A stretch of DNA of 60,351 nucleotides from a virus: IMG/VR virus record IMGVR_UViG_3300048833_000402, positions 1 through 60,351 of that record; one strand, 5' to 3'. The notes beneath the pieces were generated by a model. It was not told where the DNA came from. It did not search any database and saw only the letters and a program-made list of their open reading frames with translations. How positions within the stretch are numbered: the stretch's first letter is position 1; every line of letters starts with the position of its first letter. Below are positions 51,095 to 60,176 of this stretch, piece after piece. The position numbers were made by a program, and so were the translations under genes.

Positions 51095-51975
51095 AGTCCC
51101 TGAACCCCGCGCTGCAGGCCCATCTTGATGATGGCACCACCAACCTGTCCTGGTGCTGGCGCATCACCCGCGCCGATGGCGTCACCTTCGGTTTCACCGA
51201 CCATGACCGCACCCTTACCTTCGACGGGACCGAGTTCGAGCCGGAAAGCGGTCTGACGGCGTCCGAGGTGCGGTCGGGGTCGGACCTGTCGGTGGACGCG
51301 CAGGATGCCCAAGGGGTGCTATCGTCGGACAGGATCACCGAGACCGACATCCTCGATGGCCGATGGGACAATGCGGCAGTCGAGGTCTGGCGGGTGAACT
51401 GGTCGGCCCCGGCGCAGCGCGTTCTCCTTCGGCGCGGGGCCATCGGCCAGATCCGGCGCGGACGTCTGGCCTTCGTGGCGGAGGTTCGGAGCCTCGCCCA
51501 TGTCCTCGGCCAGACGGTCGGACGGACGTTTCAGGCCAGTTGCGATGCCGCGCCGGGCGATAAGCGCTGCGGCGTGAACCTGGAAGCGTCTGCCTTCAGG
51601 GGGCCCGGCGCGGTCATCGATGTGCTGCGCGACCGGGCCTTCACCGCCTCCGGCCTCGGCAGTTTCGCGGCGGGCTGGTTTGCCTTCGGGCTGGTCGAAT
51701 GGTCGACCGGCGCCAATGCCGGGCGGCTGGTCGAGGTGCTGTCGCATGACTTGTTCGACGGCGTGGCGATCCTGACGCTGCTGGAGGCGCCGGTGCGCCC
51801 GATCATGGCGACGGACGCCTTCATCATCCGAGCTGGCTGCGACAAGCGCCTCGCCACCTGCGGGACGAAGTTCGCCAATGTCGCGAACTTCCGAGGCTTT
51901 CCCCATATCCCCGGCCAGGATGCCGTTCTGCGCTACGCGACGAAGGACGGCGGCCACGAGGGGGCGGTGCTTTGA
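51091..51975 (+). CDS. DUF2163 tail protein (GTA gp13-like)
   Basis: This 294-aa paralogue of the gene at 444-1328 has the same length and the same start and stop overlaps with neighbours. Substitutions between copies are scattered and conservative; cysteine positions (CDAAPGDKRCGVNLE, AGCDKRLATCGTKF) are kept, pointing to structural or metal-binding roles. It is a hub component of the tail tip. Confidence 0.87.
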   Translation: MKSLNPALQAHLDDGTTNLSWCWRITRADGVTFGFTDHDRTLTFDGTEFEPESGLTASEVRSGSDLSVDAQDAQGVLSSDRITETDILDGRWDNAAVEVWRVNWSAPAQRVLLRRGAIGQIRRGRLAFVAEVRSLAHVLGQTVGRTFQASCDAAPGDKRCGVNLEASAFRGPGAVIDVLRDRAFTASGLGSFAAGWFAFGLVEWSTGANAGRLVEVLSHDLFDGVAILTLLEAPVRPIMATDAFIIRAGCDKRLATCGTKFANVANFRGFPHIPGQDAVLRYATKDGGHEGAVL

Positions 51976-52406
51976 AGGCCGCCGATCCTGCCCGCGTCAT
52001 CGCCGTCGCGCGATCCTGGCTCGGCACGCCCTATCACGACCAGGCCAGTTTGCGCGGGGTCGGCTGCGACTGCCTCGGCCTTGCGCGCGGCGTCTGGCGC
52101 GCGGTTGTCGGGCCGGAACCGTTTCCGATCCCACCCTACAGCCGGGATTGGGGCGAGACCGGGCCGCGCGAGGCGCTGGCGGAGGGCTCACGCCGCATGA
52201 TGCCGGAGATCGTACCCGCCGATGCGCCACCCGGCGCGCTGATCCTGTTCCGGATGATGCCGCGCGCCATCGCCAAGCATGTCGGGATCCTCACCAGCCC
52301 CGACACCTTCCTCCACGCCTATGAACGTCTGGGCGTGATCGAGGAACCGCTGACGACGGCCTGGCGACGGCGCATCGCCTTCGCCTTCCTGTTCCCGGCA
52401 CGCTGA
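51972..52406 (+). CDS. NlpC/P60 tail peptidase (GTA gp14-like)
   Basis: This 144-aa protein has the catalytic Cys in GVGCDCLGLARG and the catalytic His in AIAKHVGIL, as in the copy at 1325-1759. The TTG start overlaps the DUF2163 stop in both copies. A 31-base gap with unrelated sequence follows before the host-specificity gene, whereas prophage A has only 8 bases there. Confidence 0.87.
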   Translation: MKAADPARVIAVARSWLGTPYHDQASLRGVGCDCLGLARGVWRAVVGPEPFPIPPYSRDWGETGPREALAEGSRRMMPEIVPADAPPGALILFRMMPRAIAKHVGILTSPDTFLHAYERLGVIEEPLTTAWRRRIAFAFLFPAR

Positions 52407-52437
52407 CTGACCAACCCTTCCAACCCTGAGTTTCCGC

Positions 52438-55400
52438 ATGGCCACGCTTGTCCTCGGCGCTGTCGGTTCCGCCATTGGCGGGGCTTTCGGCGGTGCGATC
52501 CTCGGCTTTTCCGGCGCTGCCATCGGCGGTTTCATCGGCTCCACCATTGGCTCGGTGGTCGACAGCTGGATCGTGTCGTCGCTGGCACCTGCGCAGAAGA
52601 TCGAGGGCCAGCGGCTGGATTCCCTGCGGATCACCTCCGCGACGGAAGGCGCGATCATCCCGCGCCTTTACGGGCGCATGCGCATCGGCGGCAACATCAT
52701 CTGGGCCACGGATTTTCGCGAGGAGACGAAGACCACCACTCAAGGCGGCGGCAAGGGCGGTGGCGGTGGCCGGGTCCAGACCACCGAGTATCTGTACTAC
52801 GCCAGCTTCGCGGTCGCCCTTTGCGAGGGCTCGATCACCGGCATCGGCCGCATCTGGGCCGACGGCAAACCGCTCGACATGACGGGGATCACCTGGCGCT
52901 GGTATCCGGGGAACGAGACCCAGACCGCCGACCCGTTCATCGCCGCCAAGATGGGCTCCGCCAATACGCCCGCCTATCGCGGCACCGCCTACGTCGTCTT
53001 CGAGGAACTGCCGCTTTCCACCTATGGCAACCGCCTGCCGCAGTTGTCGTTCGAAGTGTTCCGGCCGCTCGCAGACCCCGACACGGCCGAGGGGCTGGTG
53101 AAGGCGGTCACGATGATCCCGGCCTCGGGCGAGTTCACCTATGCCACCGAAGCCGTGCGCAAGACGGTCGGGGCGACGACGACGGTTTTCGGCCAGACGA
53201 CCGGCGGCACCACCTCGGCCGAAAACCTGAACGCTCTGCCGGATGAGGCCGACATCGTCGTGGCCCTCGACCGGATGCAGGCCATGGCCCCGGCCGTTGA
53301 GAGCGTCAGCCTTGTCGTCGCCTGGTTCGGCAATGACCTGCGGGCGGGCAACTGCACGATCAAGCCGGGTGTGGAGGTGGCGACGAAGGTCACCAGCCCG
53401 AAGGTCTGGTCCGTCAACGGGGTTTCGCGGGCGAACGCGCATCTTGTCAGCCGCGATGCCGAAGATCGCCCGGTCTATGGCGGCACACCTGCGGATTTCG
53501 CGGTGGTTCAGGCGATCCGCGAGATGAAGGCACGCGGGCTGCGGGTGACGTTCTATCCCTTCCTGCTGATGGATGTGCCGCCCGGCAACACCCTGCCGAA
53601 CCCTTACAGCGCGAATGCCGCCACGCCGGGTCAGCCCAGCTTCCCCTGGCGCGGGCGGATCACTTGCTCCCCGGCGGCAGGCTATACGGGGACGGCCGAC
53701 AAGACGGCTGCTGCAGCCACGCAGGTCTCGGCCTTCTTCGGCGCTGCTGCCCCGGCGCAGTTCTCGGTGTCGGGCGACAATGTCAGCTGGACCGGTCCCT
53801 CGGGCGATTGGGGCCTGCGCCGCATGATCCTGCACTATGCCCATCTCTGCGCGGTGGCGGGCGGGGTCGATGCCTTCCTGATCGGGACCGAGATGCGCGG
53901 CCTGACCACCATTCGGTCCAGCGCCAGTGTCTATCCGGCTGTGACGGCCTTCAAGGCGCTGGCCGCCGACGTGAAGGCAATCCTCGGGCCGGGCACCAAG
54001 GTCGGCTACGCCTCGGACTGGTCAGAGTATTTCGGCCACCAGCCGGGAGACGGCAGCGGCGATGTGTTCTTCCATCTCGATCCTCTCTGGTCGGATGCCA
54101 ACATCGACTTCATCGGCATCGACAACTACATGCCGCTCTCGGACTGGCGCGACGGGTTCGACCATGCCGATGCTCAGGAAGGATGGCCCGCAATCCATGA
54201 CCGGGGCTATCTGCAAGCCAACATCGCAGGCGGCGAAGGCTTCGGCTGGTTCTATGCCAGCGCCGCCGATCGCTCGGCGCAGATCCGCACGCCCATCACC
54301 GATGGCAGCGCGGGCAAGCCCTGGGTCTTCCGCTACAAGGATCTGCGGGCCTGGTGGTCGAACCCGCATTTCAACCGGCCGGGCGGGATCGAAAGCGGCA
54401 CGCCCACCGCATGGGTGCCGCAGTCCAAGCCTGTCTGGTTCACCGAACTGGGTTGCCCCGCCATAGATCGGGGCACGAACCAGCCAAACGTGTTCTTCGA
54501 TCCGAAGTCGTCGGAGAGCTTCACCCCGTATTTCTCGCGCGGCTGGCGCGACGACGCGATCCAGCGCGCCTATCTTGAAGCCAGCTATCTCTGGTGGGGT
54601 CATGCCGCAAACAACCCGACCTCGGCGATCTACGGCGGCCGGATGGTCCACGTCCCCGAATGCGCAGCCTGGACCTGGGACGCGCGGCCTTATCCGTTCT
54701 TCCCCGAACTGACCGGCGTCTGGACGGACGGCCCGAACTGGCGGCTCGGCCACTGGCTCACCGGACGGCTGGGTGCGGTATCGCTCGCCGCGCTGGTGCG
54801 GCACCTCTGCCTGCGCGCTGGGCTTGCGGAAAGCCTGATCGACGTCTCCGGTCTCTGGGGCGCCGTCGAGGGCTATGTGATCGGCGCGCTGGAAAGCCCC
54901 CGCGCGTCGATTTCCACTCTGGCGCGGCATTTCGGCTTCGACGCCATCGAGACCGAAGGCCTGATCCGCTTCGTGATGCGCGGTCGCGCCTCGGTCGCCA
55001 CGCTGGCCATCGACGATCTGGTCGCCGCCCGCGAGGGCGAGGCTTTTGAGCTGACGCGCGGCCAGGAGACGGAACTGCCCCAGGCCCTGAAGTGGCAGGT
55101 CGCCCGCGCGGACGAGGATTACGATGCTACCCTCGTGGAAGCGCGGCGCATCACCGTCGACACGACGCGCATCGCCTCCGAGTCCTTCCCCATGGCGATC
55201 CCGCCAGAGGAGGCCGAACGCCGCTGCCGCCGCTCGCTGATGGAAGCCTGGATCGGCCGGGAAAGTGCGACCTTCCGTCTGCCGCCCTCGCGCCTCGCCC
55301 TCGATCCGGCCGACGTGATCCGGCTCGCCCATGATGGCCGCGAGGTCGAGTTCCGCCTCGTCTCTGTCGCCGATGCCGAGGCACGGGGCATCGAGGCGGT

Positions 55401-56436
55401 GCGTCAGGACCGCGCCGCCTATGACCTGCCGCCCGGCGATCCGCGCCCGGCCTCGCTGGCCAGCCCCGTCGTCTTCGGCACGCCCGAGGTGGTGATGCTG
55501 GACCTCCCGCAAATCAGCGAGGACCAGCCCGCCCATCGCCCCTTGATCGCCGCCCACGCCAGCCCCTGGCCCGGCGAGATCGCGGTCTTTCGCAGCGCGT
55601 CCACCGACGGGTTCAATCTGCTGACCACGTTCGGCAGTCGGGCTCGGATCGGGACCCTGGCCTTCGACTTCTTTCCAGGGCCGACCTCGCGCTTCGATCT
55701 GGGCAACCAGCTGGTCGTCGATCTCCTGTCGGGGACGCTGGAGAGCGTCACGGACGTTACACTCTTCGGCGGGGCGAATGCACTGGCCGTGGAGACAGCC
55801 GCCGGGGTCTGGGAGAACGTCCAAGCTGGCCAAGCTGAACTGATCGCCGCTGGCCGCTACCGACTGACCCGCCTCCTGCGCGGCCAGCGCGGAACGGAAC
55901 ATGCCGTGGGCAACCCGGCCCCTGCTGGCGCGCGGGTGGCTGTGCTGGATGCAACGCTGGCGTCGCTGCCCATCGCCGAGGCCGATCTCGGCCTGCCATG
56001 GAACTGGCGGGTCGGCCCGGCCGCGCGTTCTGTCAGCGACGCAAGCTATGCCGCGCTGGGCTTCAACCCAACCGGGCGGGGCCTTGTCCCCTTCGCGCCG
56101 GTCCACGTCGAACAGCCGTGGCGAACTGCGCGCAGCCCGGGCGATCTCACCATTCGCTGGACGCGCCGGTCTCGCGCGCTGGTCGCCGATGCATGGGAAC
56201 AGGTCGAGGTGCCCTTGGCAGAGGACGTCGAAGGCTACGATGTCCAGATCCTCGACGGCGCGGCCGTCAAGCGCACGCTGGCGAGCACCACGTCCTCCGT
56301 CCTCTACCCCGCGGCGCAGCAGACCGCCGATTGGGGCGCGCCGCTCGGCCCCGGCCAGACGCTGGCGCTCCGCATCTATCAGCTTTCGAACCGCCTCGGC
56401 CGCGGCACGCCCGCGTCCGTGACCCTCCAGTTCTGA
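52438..56436 (+). CDS. GTA gp15-like host-specificity / tail-tip protein with TIM-barrel domain
   Basis: This 1332-aa protein has the same length and domain order as the protein at 1768-5766: hydrophobic glycine-rich N-terminus, TIM-barrel (DFIGIDNYMPLSDWRDGF and WFTELGCPAIDRG) and beta-rich C-terminus. Most amino-acid differences between the copies are isolated. Conservation across the presumed cell-contact regions suggests both phages use this protein in the same way, with specificity probably set elsewhere. Confidence 0.87.
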   Translation: MATLVLGAVGSAIGGAFGGAILGFSGAAIGGFIGSTIGSVVDSWIVSSLAPAQKIEGQRLDSLRITSATEGAIIPRLYGRMRIGGNIIWATDFREETKTTTQGGGKGGGGGRVQTTEYLYYASFAVALCEGSITGIGRIWADGKPLDMTGITWRWYPGNETQTADPFIAAKMGSANTPAYRGTAYVVFEELPLSTYGNRLPQLSFEVFRPLADPDTAEGLVKAVTMIPASGEFTYATEAVRKTVGATTTVFGQTTGGTTSAENLNALPDEADIVVALDRMQAMAPAVESVSLVVAWFGNDLRAGNCTIKPGVEVATKVTSPKVWSVNGVSRANAHLVSRDAEDRPVYGGTPADFAVVQAIREMKARGLRVTFYPFLLMDVPPGNTLPNPYSANAATPGQPSFPWRGRITCSPAAGYTGTADKTAAAATQVSAFFGAAAPAQFSVSGDNVSWTGPSGDWGLRRMILHYAHLCAVAGGVDAFLIGTEMRGLTTIRSSASVYPAVTAFKALAADVKAILGPGTKVGYASDWSEYFGHQPGDGSGDVFFHLDPLWSDANIDFIGIDNYMPLSDWRDGFDHADAQEGWPAIHDRGYLQANIAGGEGFGWFYASAADRSAQIRTPITDGSAGKPWVFRYKDLRAWWSNPHFNRPGGIESGTPTAWVPQSKPVWFTELGCPAIDRGTNQPNVFFDPKSSESFTPYFSRGWRDDAIQRAYLEASYLWWGHAANNPTSAIYGGRMVHVPECAAWTWDARPYPFFPELTGVWTDGPNWRLGHWLTGRLGAVSLAALVRHLCLRAGLAESLIDVSGLWGAVEGYVIGALESPRASISTLARHFGFDAIETEGLIRFVMRGRASVATLAIDDLVAAREGEAFELTRGQETELPQALKWQVARADEDYDATLVEARRITVDTTRIASESFPMAIPPEEAERRCRRSLMEAWIGRESATFRLPPSRLALDPADVIRLAHDGREVEFRLVSVADAEARGIEAVRQDRAAYDLPPGDPRPASLASPVVFGTPEVVMLDLPQISEDQPAHRPLIAAHASPWPGEIAVFRSASTDGFNLLTTFGSRARIGTLAFDFFPGPTSRFDLGNQLVVDLLSGTLESVTDVTLFGGANALAVETAAGVWENVQAGQAELIAAGRYRLTRLLRGQRGTEHAVGNPAPAGARVAVLDATLASLPIAEADLGLPWNWRVGPAARSVSDASYAALGFNPTGRGLVPFAPVHVEQPWRTARSPGDLTIRWTRRSRALVADAWEQVEVPLAEDVEGYDVQILDGAAVKRTLASTTSSVLYPAAQQTADWGAPLGPGQTLALRIYQLSNRLGRGTPASVTLQF

Positions 56437-56447
56437 CAGGATTTCCC

Positions 56448-58373
56448 ATGTCCGACACCACGACCCATCTGGGCCTGCCCTACCTCTTGGCGGCGCAGGC
56501 GCAGAAGCATGTCACCCACAACGAGGCCCTACGCCTGCTCGACGCCATGGTGCAACTGTCCGTCCTCGACCGGACGCGCACTGCACCGCCAGCGAGCCCG
56601 GCGGATGGGAACAGGCATCTGGTCGCTTCGGGCGCGACCGGCCTGTGGGCCGGGTGGGACCTGAACATCGCCTTCTGGGTTGATGGCGCATGGATCCGCC
56701 TCGTGCCGCGTACCGGCTGGCTGGTCTGGGTCGCGGCCGAGGGGCTGTTCCTCGTCTGGACCGGCAGCGCCTGGGAGGTGGTGGGCGAGCCCCGGGACGT
56801 CTCGGACACCGTCTTCAGCCTCGTCAACGATGCGGACCCCACGAGGAAGGCCACCTTCTCGCTAGCAGGGATCAGCACGGGCACCACGCGCAGTTACACG
56901 CTGCCGAACACTTCGTCAGAACTGGCGATCCTGGCGGGCACGCAGACCTTCTCCGGCAACAAGACCTTTTCCGGCACGCTGACGGCCTCGGGCACCGTCA
57001 CCGTCTCCGCAGCCTCGGCGAGCATCGGCACGGCCACGACGACCGCGAACTACGGAATGGGCACAGGGGCAACGACGACGGGCGTCACCAAGACCGTGAA
57101 CATCGGCACCGGCGGCGCGTCCGGATCGACGACAGTCGTGAACATCGGCTCGGCCACCGCTGGCGCGGGCGGCACGACGGTGGTGAACACGCCGACCGTC
57201 ACCTTCGCCAATACCGTGACGCAGGTCGGCATGCCGCAAGCGAACCTGACTGCCCAGCTCTTGGGTCTCGGCGGGGCGACGGCCGACAGCTACAATCGGC
57301 TTTCGGTGAACACACCGGCCGTGCTGCTGAACAATGCAGGTGCGGGGATCGAAGCCACCGTGAACAAGGCCGCGGCCGGGAACGACGCCGCCTTTGCCTT
57401 CAAGACCGGCTTCTCCGCCCGCGCCCTGATCGGCCTCTTGGGCAACGACGACTTCAGCTTCAAGGTCAGCCCGGATGGGTCGGCCTTCTTTGAGGCGATC
57501 CGGATCGACCGCACCAGCGGCCGCGTCGAGCTGGCAGAGCCGGTGGTCCTGCCCGCCCATGACGCCGTCCCTTCGCCGCCTCCCGCGGGCAAGCTCGCGC
57601 TCTATGCCCGTGACCGGGCGGGGATGGGATGGCTCGATGTCGAACGCCCCTCGGGCCGCCATTTCCCGCTCCAGCCGCATTTCGGGGTGAACCGGATCGC
57701 GACCTGGGCGCCCTCGACCAGCACGACGATCAACACCAACGGCATGCCGCGCACGGCCGTAGGCACAGCGGCGACGCCGACGCTCGCCACAACCAACCTC
57801 TCCACCTCCATGCGGCGCTGGCGGATGACCTCGGCGGCCACGACCGGAGCAGCGGCCGAGGAGCGATCCGCGGGCTGGGTCTGCTGGCGCGGCAATGCCG
57901 AGGGTCTGGGCGGCTTCACCTATGTGAACCGGCTGTCGCTGGTCACGCTGCAGGCGACCGGCATGGGGTTCTTCGGCCTGATCGGATCGGTCGCGGCGCT
58001 GTCGACCACTCTGACGCTCTCGGCCGTCGTCAACGCGCTGGGCATCGGGTTCGAGCGTGGCACCCATGACAACTGGCAGATCGTCCACAACGACGGCACG
58101 GGCGCGCCGACCGTGATCGACCTTGGCGCGGGCTTCCCGGTAGCCAGCACGACCAATGTCCTGACGCTCTACATCGCGGCGGCTCCGAACGACAGCGCGG
58201 TCGGGATCCGCGTAGTCGAGGAAGTCTCGGGCGCCGTCGCCGAGGCCACGATCACAACAGACATGCCCGCGGCGACCCAGCTTCTGAGCCCCCGCAACTA
58301 CCTCAACAACGGCACCACGGCTGCGGCCGTCGCCTACGACTGCTCGGGTGTCTACGTCGAGACCGATTACTGA
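56448..58373 (+). CDS. DUF2793 domain tail fibre/tip protein
   Basis: This 641-aa counterpart of 5788-7710 has an N-terminal DUF2793 domain and a Val/Thr/Gly repeat shaft that are almost identical to prophage A. From about residue 365 (ELAEPVVLPAHDAVPSPPP) onward the sequences drift strongly while keeping scattered anchors such as FPLQPHFGVNRIA and AVAYDC. This localised divergence is the behaviour of a receptor-binding head. The ATG follows ACAGGA by about 7 bases. Confidence 0.82.
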   Translation: MSDTTTHLGLPYLLAAQAQKHVTHNEALRLLDAMVQLSVLDRTRTAPPASPADGNRHLVASGATGLWAGWDLNIAFWVDGAWIRLVPRTGWLVWVAAEGLFLVWTGSAWEVVGEPRDVSDTVFSLVNDADPTRKATFSLAGISTGTTRSYTLPNTSSELAILAGTQTFSGNKTFSGTLTASGTVTVSAASASIGTATTTANYGMGTGATTTGVTKTVNIGTGGASGSTTVVNIGSATAGAGGTTVVNTPTVTFANTVTQVGMPQANLTAQLLGLGGATADSYNRLSVNTPAVLLNNAGAGIEATVNKAAAGNDAAFAFKTGFSARALIGLLGNDDFSFKVSPDGSAFFEAIRIDRTSGRVELAEPVVLPAHDAVPSPPPAGKLALYARDRAGMGWLDVERPSGRHFPLQPHFGVNRIATWAPSTSTTINTNGMPRTAVGTAATPTLATTNLSTSMRRWRMTSAATTGAAAEERSAGWVCWRGNAEGLGGFTYVNRLSLVTLQATGMGFFGLIGSVAALSTTLTLSAVVNALGIGFERGTHDNWQIVHNDGTGAPTVIDLGAGFPVASTTNVLTLYIAAAPNDSAVGIRVVEEVSGAVAEATITTDMPAATQLLSPRNYLNNGTTAAAVAYDCSGVYVETDY

Positions 58374-58406
58374 CCGGCCGCAGCCCGCGGCAATGAAAGG
58401 ACCATC

Positions 58407-58715
58407 ATGAACGACCAGACCAATCTCGCCGGGGAGGTCGCACGGGCCTTTCGGGACCACGGGATCACCGCCGCGCTGACCGCCCTCATCGGCGGCACCA
58501 TGGCCCTGATCGCGGCGATCACCCGCAAGGCCTTCACCAACGAGGCCCTGCTGGATCGTCTCGACCGGGAGCTCATCGCCGACCGCGACCGGATCGACCG
58601 CCAGCGCAGCGAGGATCGCAAGGCCGATGGCGACCGCCTCGACCGGATCGAGACCGACATCCGCTCGATGCGCGACATGCTCTTCGATGCCTTCCAGCGC
58701 GGCCGATCCGACTGA
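58407..58715 (+). CDS. Small holin-like membrane protein
   Basis: This 102-aa protein differs by only a few residues from 7744-8052. It has a single hydrophobic helix (ALTALIGGTMALIAAI) and a charged C-terminal helix. Preceded by AATGAAAGGACC as in prophage A. The location next to endolysin and spanins supports a holin-type role; the family is unnamed to me. Confidence 0.6.
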   Translation: MNDQTNLAGEVARAFRDHGITAALTALIGGTMALIAAITRKAFTNEALLDRLDRELIADRDRIDRQRSEDRKADGDRLDRIETDIRSMRDMLFDAFQRGRSD

Positions 58716-58752
58716 CTCATCCGAACCTCGCCAACCGACCCCCGACCCCCGA

Positions 58753-58774
58753 CCCGCCCCAGAGGCGGGTTTTT
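58753..58774 (+). terminator. Intrinsic terminator between holin-like gene and endolysin
   Basis: The hairpin CCCGCC/GGCGGG is followed by five T residues, identical to the element at 8083 in prophage A even though the upstream spacer differs. Confidence 0.7.
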
Positions 58775-58791
58775 CATTTGGAGGATCCACC

Positions 58792-59466
58792 ATGCCCACC
58801 CTGACCTACCCCCACTGGCGCGACGTGCCCGCGAATACTTGGCGCTGGCCAGACTTCTCGGCCGCCGAGATCGCCTGCCGCGGCACCGGCGCGATCAAGA
58901 TCAACCCGGAGGCTATGGACAAACTGCAGGCCCTGCGCGACCGGCTGGGCAAGCCGCTGATCGTGCGCTCGGCCTACCGCAGCCCGGAACACAACCGCGC
59001 TGTTGGTGGCGCCCCGGCGTCCAAGCACATGCAGGGCACCGCCTTCGACATTGCCATGGCAAACCATGATCCGGTTGCCTTCGAGGCGGCGGCACGGGCG
59101 GTCGGGTTCCTGGGGTTCGGGTACTATCCCCGCTCCGGTTTCATGCACATCGACCTCGGGCCTGCCCGCTCCTGGGGCGATCCCTTCCCGGTGCGCGCGG
59201 TGCCCTTTGCCCCGGAACTGCCGCCCGCGCGCGAAGTCCTGTCGGAAAGCCGGACCCTGCGCGGTGGCGGGGCGGCCGGTGCCGCCACCGTCGGCGCGGC
59301 CGGGGTGGAGGTGCTGCAAGACGTCCTCGCCGAGACCCGGTCCACCATCCAGCCGCTGGTGCCCTACCTCGACACCCTGCGCTGGGTGCTGGTCGCCATC
59401 GCGCTGATCGGCATCGCCGTCACGATCCACGCGCGGCTGGACGACTGGAAGCGGGGCCAGCGGTGA
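58792..59466 (+). CDS. M15-family peptidase endolysin with C-terminal membrane segment
   Basis: This 224-aa counterpart of 8120-8794 conserves the zinc-site motifs SKHMQGTAFD and MHIDLG. The C-terminal hydrophobic stretch (LVAIALIGIAVTIHARL) is also kept, arguing that membrane association is functional. TTGGAGGA precedes the ATG. The stop overlaps the i-spanin GTG. Confidence 0.86.
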   Translation: MPTLTYPHWRDVPANTWRWPDFSAAEIACRGTGAIKINPEAMDKLQALRDRLGKPLIVRSAYRSPEHNRAVGGAPASKHMQGTAFDIAMANHDPVAFEAAARAVGFLGFGYYPRSGFMHIDLGPARSWGDPFPVRAVPFAPELPPAREVLSESRTLRGGGAAGAATVGAAGVEVLQDVLAETRSTIQPLVPYLDTLRWVLVAIALIGIAVTIHARLDDWKRGQR

Positions 59467-59708
59467 TCGGCTGGCTCCTCACACATGGCCCGGCGCGAAA
59501 GGCGCTGGGCCTGGCCCTCACAGCAGCAGCAATCCTGCTGTTCCTGCTGAACCTGCGCCGTGCCGGTGAACGCGCCGGGCGCGCGGCCGAACGGCTTGAT
59601 GCCCGAGAGAGAAACGATGCCATGCACCGCCAGATGCTCGACGCCGCCGCCCGCCGCCCTCCTGATCGCGATGCTCTGGCTAACCGGCTGCGCGATGGCA
59701 GGTTCTGA
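59463..59708 (+). CDS. Rz-like inner-membrane spanin (i-spanin)
   Basis: This 81-aa protein has a transmembrane segment (LGLALTAAAILLFLLNL) and a charged helical C-terminus. The N-terminus (MIGWLLTHGPARK) differs from prophage A (MTLSLFTHGPARK), but the rest is nearly the same. The GTG start overlaps the endolysin stop. It contains the start of the o-spanin gene in another frame. Confidence 0.65.
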   Translation: MIGWLLTHGPARKALGLALTAAAILLFLLNLRRAGERAGRAAERLDARERNDAMHRQMLDAAARRPPDRDALANRLRDGRF

Positions 59709-59862
59709 CGCCCGCGCGCCCTGCCCGCCCGTCGTCGACTACACCGCTGCCGATCAGGCGCGGGCCGCCGATGAGGTCGAGGCGCTGCCCGAAGGGGCCG
59801 TCGTCGTCCGGATGCTCAGCGACTACGCCGTGTTGCGGGATCAAGCGCGCGCGTGCCGGTGA
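59617..59862 (+). CDS. Rz1-like outer-membrane lipoprotein (o-spanin)
   Basis: This 81-aa lipoprotein has hydrophobic core LLIAMLWL and lipobox LTGC, as in prophage A, and a mature part beginning CAMAGSDARAPCPP. The ATG at 59617 lies 92 bases before the i-spanin stop and follows GAGAGAAA. This is the last gene before similarity between the two prophages ends. Confidence 0.65.
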   Translation: MPCTARCSTPPPAALLIAMLWLTGCAMAGSDARAPCPPVVDYTAADQARAADEVEALPEGAVVVRMLSDYAVLRDQARACR

Positions 59863-59959
59863 AATCTGTTTCAGGCAGCTGAGTGAATGCTACTCCGTCT
59901 GCCTCAGAGGATTCGGGTTCCGGTGGAACGAGAAATTTAGTGGCTTCGCTATGATAAAC

Positions 59960-59999
59960 GGGCGCATTCACCTTCGGCGGCGAATGCGCCCGCTTGTTT
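59960..59999 (+). terminator. Terminator after the lysis cassette of prophage B
   Basis: GGGCGCATTC at 59960-59969 pairs perfectly with GAATGCGCCC at 59982-59991 and is followed by GCTTGTTT. On the minus strand the stem is followed by GTTTATC, so it may work in both directions, separating prophage lysis genes from the leftward gene at 60177. The remaining bases between 59863 and 60176 contain no supported gene. Confidence 0.65.
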
Positions 60000-60176
60000 C
60001 AATGGCCGGACACCGACCATTGGGCCGGTGAAAACTCAAACCAGCCTGGCGGGCTCCGAGCGGGTTCGCCGCCATTCCCGCCGCCGCACTTGATCCGGCC
60101 CTCTGTCCGGCGTCTCCTGCGGTCCCCGCGCTTTCGGGTCCGGGTCCCCATCGTCGAAAGAAGTACAGTTGCCGAA

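Larger units (their letters stand above)
16500..59870 (+). mobile_element. Prophage B, apparently complete (about 43 kb)
   Basis: From left to right it contains a tyrosine integrase, early/replication operon, defence cargo, DNA methyltransferases, terminase, lambda-like head, lambda-like tail shaft with GTA-like tail tip, and lysis cassette. Most structural genes are intact and on the plus strand. Boundaries are approximate: the left one is placed just before the integrase, the right one where similarity to prophage A ends. I could not find a convincing pair of attachment cores, and the operon at 13608-16503 could be inside or outside this element. Confidence 0.8.

Noticed and set aside
56916-58799. 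Minus-strand open frame of 627 codons across the second DUF2793 gene
   Set aside because: Antisense shadow with low-complexity composition. It crosses a terminator and two genes on the other strand.
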